A program made the translations under genes and the position numbers. Shown in pieces: positions 1 to 5,676 of a stretch of 8,378 nt of DNA. The DNA lies in the NCBI GenBank assembly GCA_938004815.1, contig CALKVR010000471.1:1-8378 (forward strand), given 5' to 3'. The DNA comes from an uncultured Polyangiaceae bacterium. GTDB taxonomy: Bacteria > Myxococcota_A > Polyangia > Polyangiales > Polyangiaceae. The notes under the pieces were generated by a model. It saw only the letters and a program-made list of their open reading frames with translations. It was not told where the DNA came from and did no database searches. How positions within the stretch are numbered: the first letter of the stretch is position 1; each line of letters starts with the position of its first letter.

Positions 1-336
1 GTCCGTCGCCCAGCTCTTGCGAACCGGCTCGAGCAGCGGGCTCGAGGGCCTGATCGCCGTGTGGCAGTTCATGCAGGTCTGCGTCGGCGGCACGGCGGCG
101 AACGCCGCCTTTTCTACCGTCGAGTGGCAGTACCGGCAGTCCATGCCCATGTCGCCGGCGTGGAGCTTGTGGCTGAACGGTACGGGCTGCGCCGGCGCGA
201 AGCCGACCGACAGGTGCTTGTCTGTCCCGTAGTACCAGAGGCCCCCTGCGACGGCGGTCCCGAACGGCCCGAGGCCGAAGAGGACGCCGATGGGGAGCGC
301 TTTGTTCGCCCATTTCGGGAAGAAGAAACGGCTCAT
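1..336 (-). CDS. actA: Alternative Complex III multihaem cytochrome c subunit ActA, C-terminally truncated by the window edge
   Basis: Not a complete ORF here: reading the minus strand from the ATG at 336-334 gives 112 codons that stay open to base 1. Residues 1-12 are short and basic, and residues about 13-36 form one hydrophobic membrane helix. Two haem-c attachment motifs follow, CRYCH (67-71) and CMNCH (88-92), with FSHKLH (54-59) just before them supplying likely axial His ligands. This order (N-terminal helix, PVPFSHKLHAGDMGMDCRYC, then PPTQTCMNCH) is the recognisable start of ActA, the periplasmic pentahaem subunit of Alternative Complex III, a quinol oxidising complex that replaces cytochrome bc1. 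The remaining haem motifs and actB onward would lie left of base 1. GGAG lies about 12 nt before the ATG, a somewhat long spacing. The main alternative is another cytochrome c7/c3-like family member, but the sequence match makes ActA preferable. Confidence 0.88.
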   Translation of the reverse strand, partial: MSRFFFPKWANKALPIGVLFGLGPFGTAVAGGLWYYGTDKHLSVGFAPAQPVPFSHKLHAGDMGMDCRYCHSTVEKAAFAAVPPTQTCMNCHTAIRPSSPLLEPVRKSWATD

Positions 337-402
337 GCGCGCTTGTGGCTCCGATCCCAGTGCGGGGTCGGTATGGGGCGAATCGCCTGCTCGGAGCAAG
401 AT

Positions 403-435
403 GGCAACTTGCCGCCGGGTGCGGCAACTTGCCGC
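403..435. promoter_or_regulatory. Tandem palindromes GGCAACTTGCC, candidate operator pair upstream of actA
   Basis: GGCAACTTGCCGC occurs twice as a direct repeat, at 403-415 and 423-435. Each copy contains the palindrome GGCAA-C-TTGCC; the second is extended to GCGGCAA-C-TTGCCGC (421-435). The centres, at 408 and 428, are exactly 20 bp apart, about two helical turns, so a dimeric regulator could bind both on one DNA face. They lie about 70-90 nt upstream of the actA start codon. The repeat structure is seen directly; the operator role is inference. Confidence 0.4.
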
Positions 436-482
436 GCCCGCGGCAGGCTGTCGCGGCTAGTGCCGCGTTCGCGAAGTTCGCA

Positions 483-542
483 TTGGTATGGAAACCGTCC
501 CCTCGCTGACGCTCGCAAGTGAAGGGCCGGTTTCCATACCAA
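483..542. repeat. 15-bp perfect inverted repeat with 30-nt spacer
   Basis: The arm TTGGTATGGAAACCG (483-497) is matched exactly by its reverse complement CGGTTTCCATACCAA (528-542). After one mismatch the stem continues inward as CCC (499-501) against GGG (524-526), so transcribed RNA would form a long hairpin. There is no T-tract after it on either strand, so it is not a typical intrinsic terminator. It lies between the candidate actA operator and a second hairpin, in a region without genes. The likeliest identity is a copy of a dispersed palindromic element; a regulatory RNA hairpin is possible. Confidence 0.75.
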
Positions 543-582
543 CGCTCGGCCGCACTTCCGCTCACCGTCACCTCTGTTCTCG

Positions 583-622
583 GTACATCGTCTTACGCGA
601 AGAGACTTCGCGGACGATGTAC
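583..622. repeat. Composite 40-nt hairpin (10-bp outer and 7-bp inner perfect stems)
   Basis: The outer arms GTACATCGTC (583-592) and GACGATGTAC (613-622) are perfect reverse complements. Inside, after a one-sided TTA bulge (593-595), CGCGAAG (596-602) pairs with CTTCGCG (606-612) around an AGA triloop. The fold has 17 base pairs in 40 nt. There is no following T-run. It sits 10 nt from the C-rich hairpin at 633-655. A stable structured RNA or a dispersed palindromic repeat are both possible; nothing here decides between them. Confidence 0.75.
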
Positions 623-632
623 TAGGCGGGCT

Positions 633-668
633 CCCCCCTCGCATTGCGAGGGGGGTCGGGGGGGTGAA
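633..668 (-). repeat. C-rich hairpin repeat, copy 1 (inverted relative to copy 2)
   Basis: The perfect 10-bp stem CCCCCCTCGC (633-642) / GCGAGGGGGG (646-655) closes a 3-nt loop (ATT). Read on the minus strand, the element starts TTCA, then seven C, GA, and the hairpin, which matches the copy at 1306-1339 apart from two extra C, one G/A change and one loop base. It begins 42 nt after the HNH stop codon. The stem is not followed by a T-run, so a classical terminator is unlikely, although it may still block transcription leaving the HNH gene towards actA. Confidence 0.8.
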
Positions 669-710
669 ATAGCGGCCGCTCCCTGCCAGCCGGGAAGCGC
701 AGCGCCAACG

Positions 711-1235
711 TCACGCCGCGCTCGGCGAGACCAGACAGTATCCCCGCCACTCGCTGGGGATCTCGCGACCGCCGAAGCTCATCGGCTCGATCGGAAGGCT
801 CGTGGGCCGGGCCGGCGCCCGCAGCAGGCGCATGCCCGCTTGCTCGGGGGTGCGGTTGCGCTTCTTCAGGTTGCACGGGCGGCACGCGGTCACGATGTTC
901 TCCCAGCCGGTGCGGCCGCCGTGCGTCCGCGGCAGCACGTGATCGAACGAGAGCTCGGCCCGCGACTTTTTCATCCCGCAGTACTGGCATGAGTAGCCGT
1001 CGCGGCTGAACACGTTCGCGCGCGAGAACTTCACCCCCCGGCGGAAGCCGGCCACGTGCCGGCGTAAGCGAACCACCGCGGGGACGGCGACGACGATCGA
1101 CGGCGAGGCGACGAACGCGTCGTACTCTTCCAGAACGTCGACCTTGCCGAGGTACCAGAGCGTGATCGCTTCTTCCCACGGCACCACCCGTTGGGGAAGC
1201 ATCCAGCTGCTCAAGACCAAGGTGTGGTCCACCAT
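711..1235 (-). CDS. HNH endonuclease family protein (HNH_5-like)
   Basis: A 174-residue protein from ATG 1235-1233 to TGA 713-711. The N-terminal part (TLVLSSWMLPQRVVPWEEAI and LGKVDVLEEYD) is the conserved leader of a bacterial HNH family widespread in high-GC genomes. The nuclease core is at residues about 75-130: CQYC (83-86), FDHVLPRTHGG with D98-H99, ENIVTACRPCN with N113, C118, C121 and N122, then a KKRNRTPEQAGMRL tail. The two CxxC pairs would bind structural zinc, with H99 as the likely general base and the Asn/His positions as metal ligands. Such proteins are usually stand-alone, and their cellular role is not established. The frame stays open upstream to 1481, but those residues are low-complexity, overlap the divergent kelch gene and are not family-like. 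No good Shine-Dalgarno precedes the chosen ATG. No signal peptide or membrane segment is present. It is flanked by oppositely oriented hairpin repeats. Confidence 0.9.
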   Translation of the reverse strand: MVDHTLVLSSWMLPQRVVPWEEAITLWYLGKVDVLEEYDAFVASPSIVVAVPAVVRLRRHVAGFRRGVKFSRANVFSRDGYSCQYCGMKKSRAELSFDHVLPRTHGGRTGWENIVTACRPCNLKKRNRTPEQAGMRLLRAPARPTSLPIEPMSFGGREIPSEWRGYCLVSPSAA

Positions 1236-1369
1236 CGATCGCTCGCAGTCTAGCAGGCTGCCGTGAAAGTCACGTTCTCCCTTTTTGTCGCGGCGTTGCC
1301 GCTCGTTCACCCCCAACCCCCCTCGCAAAGCGAGGGGGGCAACGCCGTCGACTCTGATAGGCTGCGGCG
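1236..1369. promoter_or_regulatory. Divergent intergenic region with probable promoters for HNH and the kelch operon
   Basis: This 134-bp space separates two divergent start codons, so it should hold both promoters. It contains a small palindrome CGTGA-aag-TCACG (1262-1274) and the second C-rich hairpin (1306-1339), whose right edge is only 30 nt from the kelch ATG. A weak TAGACT (minus strand, 1252-1247) could be a -10 for the HNH gene and would give an almost leaderless mRNA, in keeping with its poor ribosome binding site; this is speculative. No clear promoter for the kelch operon is visible. Confidence 0.4.
1306..1339 (+). repeat. C-rich hairpin repeat, copy 2
   Basis: The same element as at 633-668, here on the plus strand: TTCA, five C, AA, then a perfect 10-bp stem CCCCCCTCGC (1317-1326) / GCGAGGGGGG (1330-1339) around an AAA loop. 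It lies in the divergent promoter region, 70 nt before the HNH start and 30 nt before the kelch start. Because the two copies point in opposite directions and bracket the HNH gene, a single HNH-plus-flanks unit or two independent insertions of a REP-like palindrome are both possible. Confidence 0.8.
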
Positions 1370-4024
1370 ATGCGTCGCGGGGTCTCTGCTGCAGGGCTAG
1401 GGAGCCTCTGCCTCGTGGCGATCGCGTGCGCGCTCGATACGACGTCGAGCGACGTCGGTGTCGAGATAGTCTCGTCGGCACCCGCGGTCGGTGCGGTCGA
1501 AGCGCCGCTTCGCGTCGTTGGGCGCAGCGCTTCGCTGCGCCTGCCCGCGGACGCGCGTCTGCCCTTCGAGCTCTTCAACACGCGCCTCGGCGGCTCGGCC
1601 AAGATCCGAATCGACGGTGCCCGAGGGGCCGGCCAGCCGAGGGGCGACGCCGTCGTCTACCCCTCCGCGCTCGGCCCGGGTGCCGACCTCGAGCTGCGCG
1701 GGCGCCCCGGCGGCGTCGAGGACCGGATCGCCCTCGCCGAGCGGCCGCGCAGCGGCCGCGTCGCGTACGAGATCGAGCCCGGGCCGGAGATCGCCGGGCT
1801 GCGCGTCGCCGGGGGGGTGGTCGAGCTCTTGCTCGCGTCCGGCGCGCCGGCGCTGCGTGTCGGGGGCGCCGCCATCGACGACGCCCACGGTCGCCGACAC
1901 CCGATCGCGCTCGACGTCGCGGACTGCCCGGTCGACCGCGCCAGCGCGCCGCCCTGGGGCCGCACGCCGGTTCCGCTCGGGCGTTCGGCGTGCACCATCG
2001 TCGCCGAGCTCCCTCACGCCGTCGCCTACCCCGCCATCTACGATCCCCTCTGGACCGCGACCGACGACATGGTCGTCGCGCGCTCGGGCTTCGGCGCCGT
2101 CGTCCTCGCCGACGGGCGAGTGCTCGCGGCGGGAGGCTTCGACGACGGCAGCCTCGACGAGGTGGAGATGTACGACCCCGCCACCGAGACGTGGAGCCTG
2201 CTCGGAGCGACGGCGTGGCTGCCGGATCAGATCCAAGATTTTCCGCTCGTCCTATTGAATGACGGTCGCGTCATGCTTCCTGGTGGAGCGTGGGCGCTGA
2301 ACGGGACGACCGTCGCCACGACCACGCTCCTCTTCTCGACCGCGAGCCTGACGTGGACACCCGGCCCCGACATGGCGTTCGCGCGCTATCGCCACACCGC
2401 CACCCGGCTCGCCGACGGCCGCGTGCTCGTAGCGGGCGGCAACGACGACGGGTTCAGCACCCAGAGCTCGGCCGAGGTGTTCGATCCGACGACCGACACG
2501 TGGTCGACGACGGGGGCGATGACCGTGGAGCGTGAGGGGCATACCGCCGTCGCGATCGGCGGCCGGGCGCTCGTGGTCGGCGGCTGGAGCGACCAGGAGG
2601 CGAACCCCGTCAACACGAGCGAGATCTTCGACCCGGCGGCGAACGCGGGGGCGGGCGACTTCGTCTCGCTGCAGACCTTCACCCAGCACCGCGCCTACCA
2701 CGCGATCGAGCGGCTCGGCACCGACCAGGTCGTGATCTCGGGCGGCATGGAGGGCTACGCGTTCGGCAGCACGATCCTCGCCACCTCGGTCGAGGTGTTC
2801 GACGTCCAGGCCGAGGATTGGTCGACGATCGGCAGCGCGCCTGTCGGCACCGCCACCGGCGCGGCGCGCCTGCCTGACGGCTCCGTCCTCTTCGTGGGCG
2901 GCTGCTCCGACGCCGACACGGTCTGGTGCGACGTGCCCATGCAGCAGGCCACGCGCGTCGACCCCGTCACCCACTTGCTCAGCCCCGCCGGCACCCTCAC
3001 CGTCCCCCGCGGCAAGCACGTGACGCTGTCGCTTCAAGACGGCCGGGTCATCGTCGCCGGCGGCGAGCTCTTTGGTACCGCCCAAGACGACACGCGCGTC
3101 TACGACATGCAGCCGAACGGCGAGACGTGCGCCGAGACGTTCGAGTGCCTCTCCGGCATCTGCGTCGAGGGCGTCTGCTGCGACGCAGCGTGCGACGGCG
3201 TCTGCGTGTCGTGCCTCGCCGCGCTCACCGGCGCCGACGAGGGCACGTGCTCGCCCGTCGCGGCCGGGACCGACCCCGAGAGCGAGTGCGCCGACCAGGG
3301 CGCGGCCGTCTGCGGCACCAACGGCCTCTGCGAGGCGGGCGCGTGCGACACCTACGAGCCGGGTGAGTGTGAGGCGGTGGGCTGCACCGGCGGCGCCGAG
3401 TGCGCGAGCGGCTTCTGCGTCGACGGCGTGTGCTGCGACGAGGCGTGCGACGGGCTCTGCGAAGCGTGCACGGGCGCGCTCAAGGGCCAGGGCGGCGACG
3501 GGGTGTGCGGCCCCATCGCGAGCGGCCTCGACCCCGAGCTCGAGTGCAGCGCCGCGAACGCCACGTGCGAAGAGCGCGCGGTGTGCGACGGCGCGTCGAC
3601 GTGCACGCCCCTCGTCGCGCTGTGCGCGCCGTACGCCTGCACCATGGCGGGCTGCCTCTCGGTCTGCGACAACGACGCCGGCTGCCAGAGCGGGTTCGTC
3701 TGCGTGACGGGTGCGTGCGTCGACGAAGAGAGCCTCTGCACCAACGAGACGCAGGCCCTCGCGCGTGACGGCACCGTGACCGACTGCGCGCCGTACCGCT
3801 GCGACGACGACGGCACCTGCCGCGGCGGGTGCGTATCGGTCGACGACTGCGCGACCGGGTTCGTGTGCCGCGCCGAGGACGCGACGTGCATCCCGCGCCC
3901 GCCCGCCGAGGGCGGCGAAGAGGGCTGCGCGTGCCGGCAAGCGCCGGGCGCCCCATCGAGCTCCCCGGCCGCGTGGCTCGCGGTCGCCGCGCTCGCCGCG
4001 ACGCGCCGGCGGAGGCGCCGATGA
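1370..4024 (+). CDS. Secreted kelch-repeat / Cys-rich surface protein with MYXO-CTERM sorting tail
   Basis: 884 residues. The N-terminus MRRGVSAAGLGSLCLVAIAC is a short export signal; C20 follows a loose lipobox (AIAC), so a lipoprotein is possible. Residues about 45-225 are an uncharacterised beta-rich region ending YPAIYDPLWTATDDM, a lead-in seen before kelch domains in myxobacterial proteins. About six kelch blades follow (235-580), with repeated DGRVLxAGG motifs (248-256, 349-357, 557-565) and xVFDPTTDTW-type strands, forming a probable beta-propeller for ligand or protein binding. Residues 587-855 hold about 44 Cys, including two copies of a module around ECxSGxCVxGVCCDxACDGxC (592-643 and 677-728), likely disulphide bonded. 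The C-terminus has GCACR (852-856), a short hydrophobic helix (about 866-877) and six Arg, as in MYXO-CTERM signals that direct processing and surface anchoring. It is the first gene of the operon; its ribosome binding site is weak. The ligand is unknown. Confidence 0.9.
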   Translation: MRRGVSAAGLGSLCLVAIACALDTTSSDVGVEIVSSAPAVGAVEAPLRVVGRSASLRLPADARLPFELFNTRLGGSAKIRIDGARGAGQPRGDAVVYPSALGPGADLELRGRPGGVEDRIALAERPRSGRVAYEIEPGPEIAGLRVAGGVVELLLASGAPALRVGGAAIDDAHGRRHPIALDVADCPVDRASAPPWGRTPVPLGRSACTIVAELPHAVAYPAIYDPLWTATDDMVVARSGFGAVVLADGRVLAAGGFDDGSLDEVEMYDPATETWSLLGATAWLPDQIQDFPLVLLNDGRVMLPGGAWALNGTTVATTTLLFSTASLTWTPGPDMAFARYRHTATRLADGRVLVAGGNDDGFSTQSSAEVFDPTTDTWSTTGAMTVEREGHTAVAIGGRALVVGGWSDQEANPVNTSEIFDPAANAGAGDFVSLQTFTQHRAYHAIERLGTDQVVISGGMEGYAFGSTILATSVEVFDVQAEDWSTIGSAPVGTATGAARLPDGSVLFVGGCSDADTVWCDVPMQQATRVDPVTHLLSPAGTLTVPRGKHVTLSLQDGRVIVAGGELFGTAQDDTRVYDMQPNGETCAETFECLSGICVEGVCCDAACDGVCVSCLAALTGADEGTCSPVAAGTDPESECADQGAAVCGTNGLCEAGACDTYEPGECEAVGCTGGAECASGFCVDGVCCDEACDGLCEACTGALKGQGGDGVCGPIASGLDPELECSAANATCEERAVCDGASTCTPLVALCAPYACTMAGCLSVCDNDAGCQSGFVCVTGACVDEESLCTNETQALARDGTVTDCAPYRCDDDGTCRGGCVSVDDCATGFVCRAEDATCIPRPPAEGGEEGCACRQAPGAPSSSPAAWLAVAALAATRRRRRR
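3143..3553 (+). repeat. Duplicated Cys-rich module inside the kelch protein
   Basis: Residues 592-643 (bases 3143-3298) and 677-728 (bases 3398-3553) align with a period of 85 residues. Shared spacing includes SGxCVxGVCCDxACDGxCxxC, then a 10-13 residue linker, a Cys, PxAxGxDPExEC. The DNA is also similar through the CCD-ACDG stretch, which points to an internal duplication. The paired Cys would form disulphides after export. Confidence 0.75.
4011..4015 (+). promoter_or_regulatory. Ribosome binding site deciding the kinase start
   Basis: GGAGG lies inside the Arg-coding tail of the kelch gene, 5 nt before the ATG at 4021. It supports that start over an in-frame ATG at 3829, which would add 64 Arg-rich residues unlike any kinase. 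Confidence 0.75.
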
Positions 4025-5676
4025 TCGGGACGGTCCTCGATGGGCGCTACCGCCTCGAGCGCGTGATCGGCAGCGGCGGCATGGGCGCCGTGTACGAGGC
4101 GACCCACACCGGGACGGGCGGCCGCGTCGCGGTGAAGCTGATCCAGGAGATGGCCCTGGGCGACACCGACGTATGGAGCCGATTCCAGCGCGAGGCCCGC
4201 GCCTCGAGCACCATCGACACCCGCCACATCGTCGAGGTGATCGACAGCGGCCGTGACGCCGAGACCGGCCTGCCGTTCATGGCGATGGAGCTGCTCGAGG
4301 GTGAAGATCTGGGCTCGCTCATCGCGCGCACGGGCAGGCTCGATCCGAGCCTGTCGGTGCGACTCGTCGCTCAGGCCTGCATCGGCATCGCCAAAGCTCA
4401 CCGGGCGTACGTCGTGCACCGCGACATAAAGCCAGCCAACCTGTTCTTGACCGAAGAGGACGAGGGCGACGAGGTGATCGTCAAGCTCCTCGACTTCGGC
4501 ATCGCCAAGGTGCGGCCGGCGACGCCGATCGAGTCGGACGGCCTGAACCTCACCCAGACGGGCAAGCTCTTGGGCACGCCGCTCTACATGTCGCCGGAGC
4601 AGGCGCAGGGGCTGAAGGACATCGACGCGCGCACCGACATCTGGTCGATCGGCGCCGTGCTCTACGAGGCGCTGACGGGCCGATCGCCGTTCCAGGACGC
4701 CGACAACCTGGGCAAGCTGATCCTCGCGATCTGCTCCAAGCGTCCTCCGCGTCCGAAAGACCTGGCCGACATTCCCCCCGAGCTCGACGAGCTCGTGATG
4801 CGGTGCCTCGCGATCGAGCGCGAGGAGCGCTTCGCGAGCGCCGACGATCTCCTGGCCGCGCTGCTCGACATGGTCCCCGAGGGCACCCGCGTCGGTCGCG
4901 GTGAGGTCTGGGCCGCGAACCTGGTTCAGACGCTGCGCACCTCGCGCCCGGGCGGCCTCCGCCCGTCGCGGCCGAGCGGCCTCGAGCCCTCGCGACCCAG
5001 CGGCTCGAGAGCGTCGAGGCCGAGCGATCTCAAGGTCGTGCCCGCCGGTAGCGACCTGGACATCGACACCACGCGCGCCGTCGAAGAGGCGGGCGTGGCA
5101 TCGACGCTCTACGCGACGTCGCAGACGTCGGCCCCCGCAGGTCGCAAGAAGACGCCTTGGGCGGTCTTTGCCGCCGCGGGAGGCGTCGGCGTCGCGGCGG
5201 CGGCGGCGGCCGCGATCTGGGCCGGCGGCGAGGGCGAGCGGCCCGTCGCCACGCCGTCGCAGACGGTGGCCAGCGCCGTGGTGACCTCGGCCCCTGCGCG
5301 AGACCGTGTCACCGTCGCGATCGACGTCGTACCGCCTGACGCTACCGTCATTGTCGGAGGCGCCGAGCAGCCGCTGCGATCCGGCGTGCTCGAGCTCGAG
5401 GGCGAGATCGGGCAAGAGATCGTGGTGACGGTCAAGAAGGGCGAGCGCTCGCGCAAAGAGATCGTGACCGTCACCGAGAGCGGCCCGCGGCCGCGAGAGG
5501 TGCTCCTCGAGCCGCCCCAGCCCGCTGTCGGCGCGACCGAGAGAGCGCGCGCCGAGGCGGCGCCGGCGACGCCGACCTCCACCGCGCAGAGGCCCACCGG
5601 CGGCGCCCCGGGGGTCGCCGGCGGAAAAAAGACGCCGCCCACGGCCATCCCCGTGCACGCTCCGGAGTTCGAGTGA
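4021..5676 (+). CDS. Transmembrane Ser/Thr protein kinase (Hanks/PknB type) with external PEGA-like domain
   Basis: 551 residues. The kinase domain spans about 10-285 and has all core motifs: glycine loop IGSGGMGAVYEA (16-27), catalytic K39 in VAVK, helix-C Glu probably E58, HRDIKPAN with D135 (133-140), DFG (158-160), activation loop with several Ser/Thr, GTPLYMSPEQ (185-194) and DIWSIGAVLYEALTG (206-220). It should be an active cytoplasmic kinase that autophosphorylates on the activation loop. A linker (308-338) contains four 8-residue SRPSGL-type repeats. One membrane helix, rich in Ala, spans about 379-401 after RKK, placing the C-terminus outside. Residues about 430-498 (VTVAIDVVPPDATVIVGG through VLLEPP) resemble a PEGA domain, followed by a Pro/Ala/Thr-rich tail. 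The ATG overlaps the kelch stop (ATGA), implying translational coupling. Ligand and substrates are unknown; the PEGA assignment is by pattern only. Confidence 0.94.
   Translation: MIGTVLDGRYRLERVIGSGGMGAVYEATHTGTGGRVAVKLIQEMALGDTDVWSRFQREARASSTIDTRHIVEVIDSGRDAETGLPFMAMELLEGEDLGSLIARTGRLDPSLSVRLVAQACIGIAKAHRAYVVHRDIKPANLFLTEEDEGDEVIVKLLDFGIAKVRPATPIESDGLNLTQTGKLLGTPLYMSPEQAQGLKDIDARTDIWSIGAVLYEALTGRSPFQDADNLGKLILAICSKRPPRPKDLADIPPELDELVMRCLAIEREERFASADDLLAALLDMVPEGTRVGRGEVWAANLVQTLRTSRPGGLRPSRPSGLEPSRPSGSRASRPSDLKVVPAGSDLDIDTTRAVEEAGVASTLYATSQTSAPAGRKKTPWAVFAAAGGVGVAAAAAAAIWAGGEGERPVATPSQTVASAVVTSAPARDRVTVAIDVVPPDATVIVGGAEQPLRSGVLELEGEIGQEIVVTVKKGERSRKEIVTVTESGPRPREVLLEPPQPAVGATERARAEAAPATPTSTAQRPTGGAPGVAGGKKTPPTAIPVHAPEFE
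4942..5037 (+). repeat. 24-bp tandem repeat, four units, in the kinase linker
   Basis: Units at 4942-4965, 4966-4989, 4990-5013 and 5014-5037 encode SRPGGLRP, SRPSGLEP, SRPSGSRA and SRPSDLKV. The repeat lies between the kinase domain and the membrane helix and adds regularly spaced Ser, Arg and Pro. The units have diverged at the DNA level, so recent slippage is not indicated. Confidence 0.8.
5664..5667 (+). promoter_or_regulatory. Ribosome binding site for the TPR/PEGA gene
   Basis: GGAG lies 5 nt before the GTG at 5673, within the last codons of the kinase gene. It supports the GTG start that overlaps the kinase stop (GTGA). Confidence 0.6.

Larger units (their letters stand above)
337..710. 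other. Palindrome-rich intergenic region between actA and the HNH gene
   Basis: These 374 bases hold no ORF with convincing family features. ORFs crossing the region are Arg/Pro-rich shadows with no ribosome binding site. The region must contain the promoter of actA and the 3' end of the HNH transcript. It carries at least eight inverted repeats between 403 and 655, several almost back to back; the strongest are listed separately. Smaller ones are GGCGA-A-TCGCC (377-387), GCCGCG-cc-CGCGGC (431-444), CGCGGC-tagt-GCCGCG (452-467) and GCGAA-g-TTCGC (471-481). I found no clear -35/-10 pair. Confidence 0.75.

Noticed and set aside
61..644. ORFs on either strand over 61-644 (153 and 103 codons)
   Set aside because: The first is antisense to actA; both run through palindromes, have no ribosome binding site and encode Arg/Pro-rich low-complexity sequence.
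633..655. C-rich hairpin as a Rho-independent terminator of the HNH gene
   Set aside because: The stem is strong but neither side has a T-run, and an equivalent hairpin sits in a promoter region, so a repeat element is the better description.
403..660. CRISPR array or attC-type integron sites in the palindrome cluster
   Set aside because: There are no regularly spaced identical repeats with unique spacers, no attC core sequences, and no integrase or cas gene in the window.
1236..1481. N-terminal extension of the HNH gene to an upstream start at 1481
   Set aside because: The added 82 residues are Arg-rich and unlike the family, overlap the divergent kelch gene, and cross the C-rich hairpin.
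3829..4020. Longer kinase starting at the ATG at 3829
   Set aside because: The extra 64 residues are Arg-rich, fall inside the kelch gene in another frame, and precede a strong GGAGG and the canonical MIGTVLDGRYRLERVIG start at 4021.
2252..5658. Long minus-strand ORFs (562 and 768 codons) opposite the kelch and kinase genes
   Set aside because: They are Arg/Ala/Gly-rich translations lacking domain motifs, typical antisense frames in GC-rich DNA with G/C-biased third positions, and they lie fully opposite well-supported genes.
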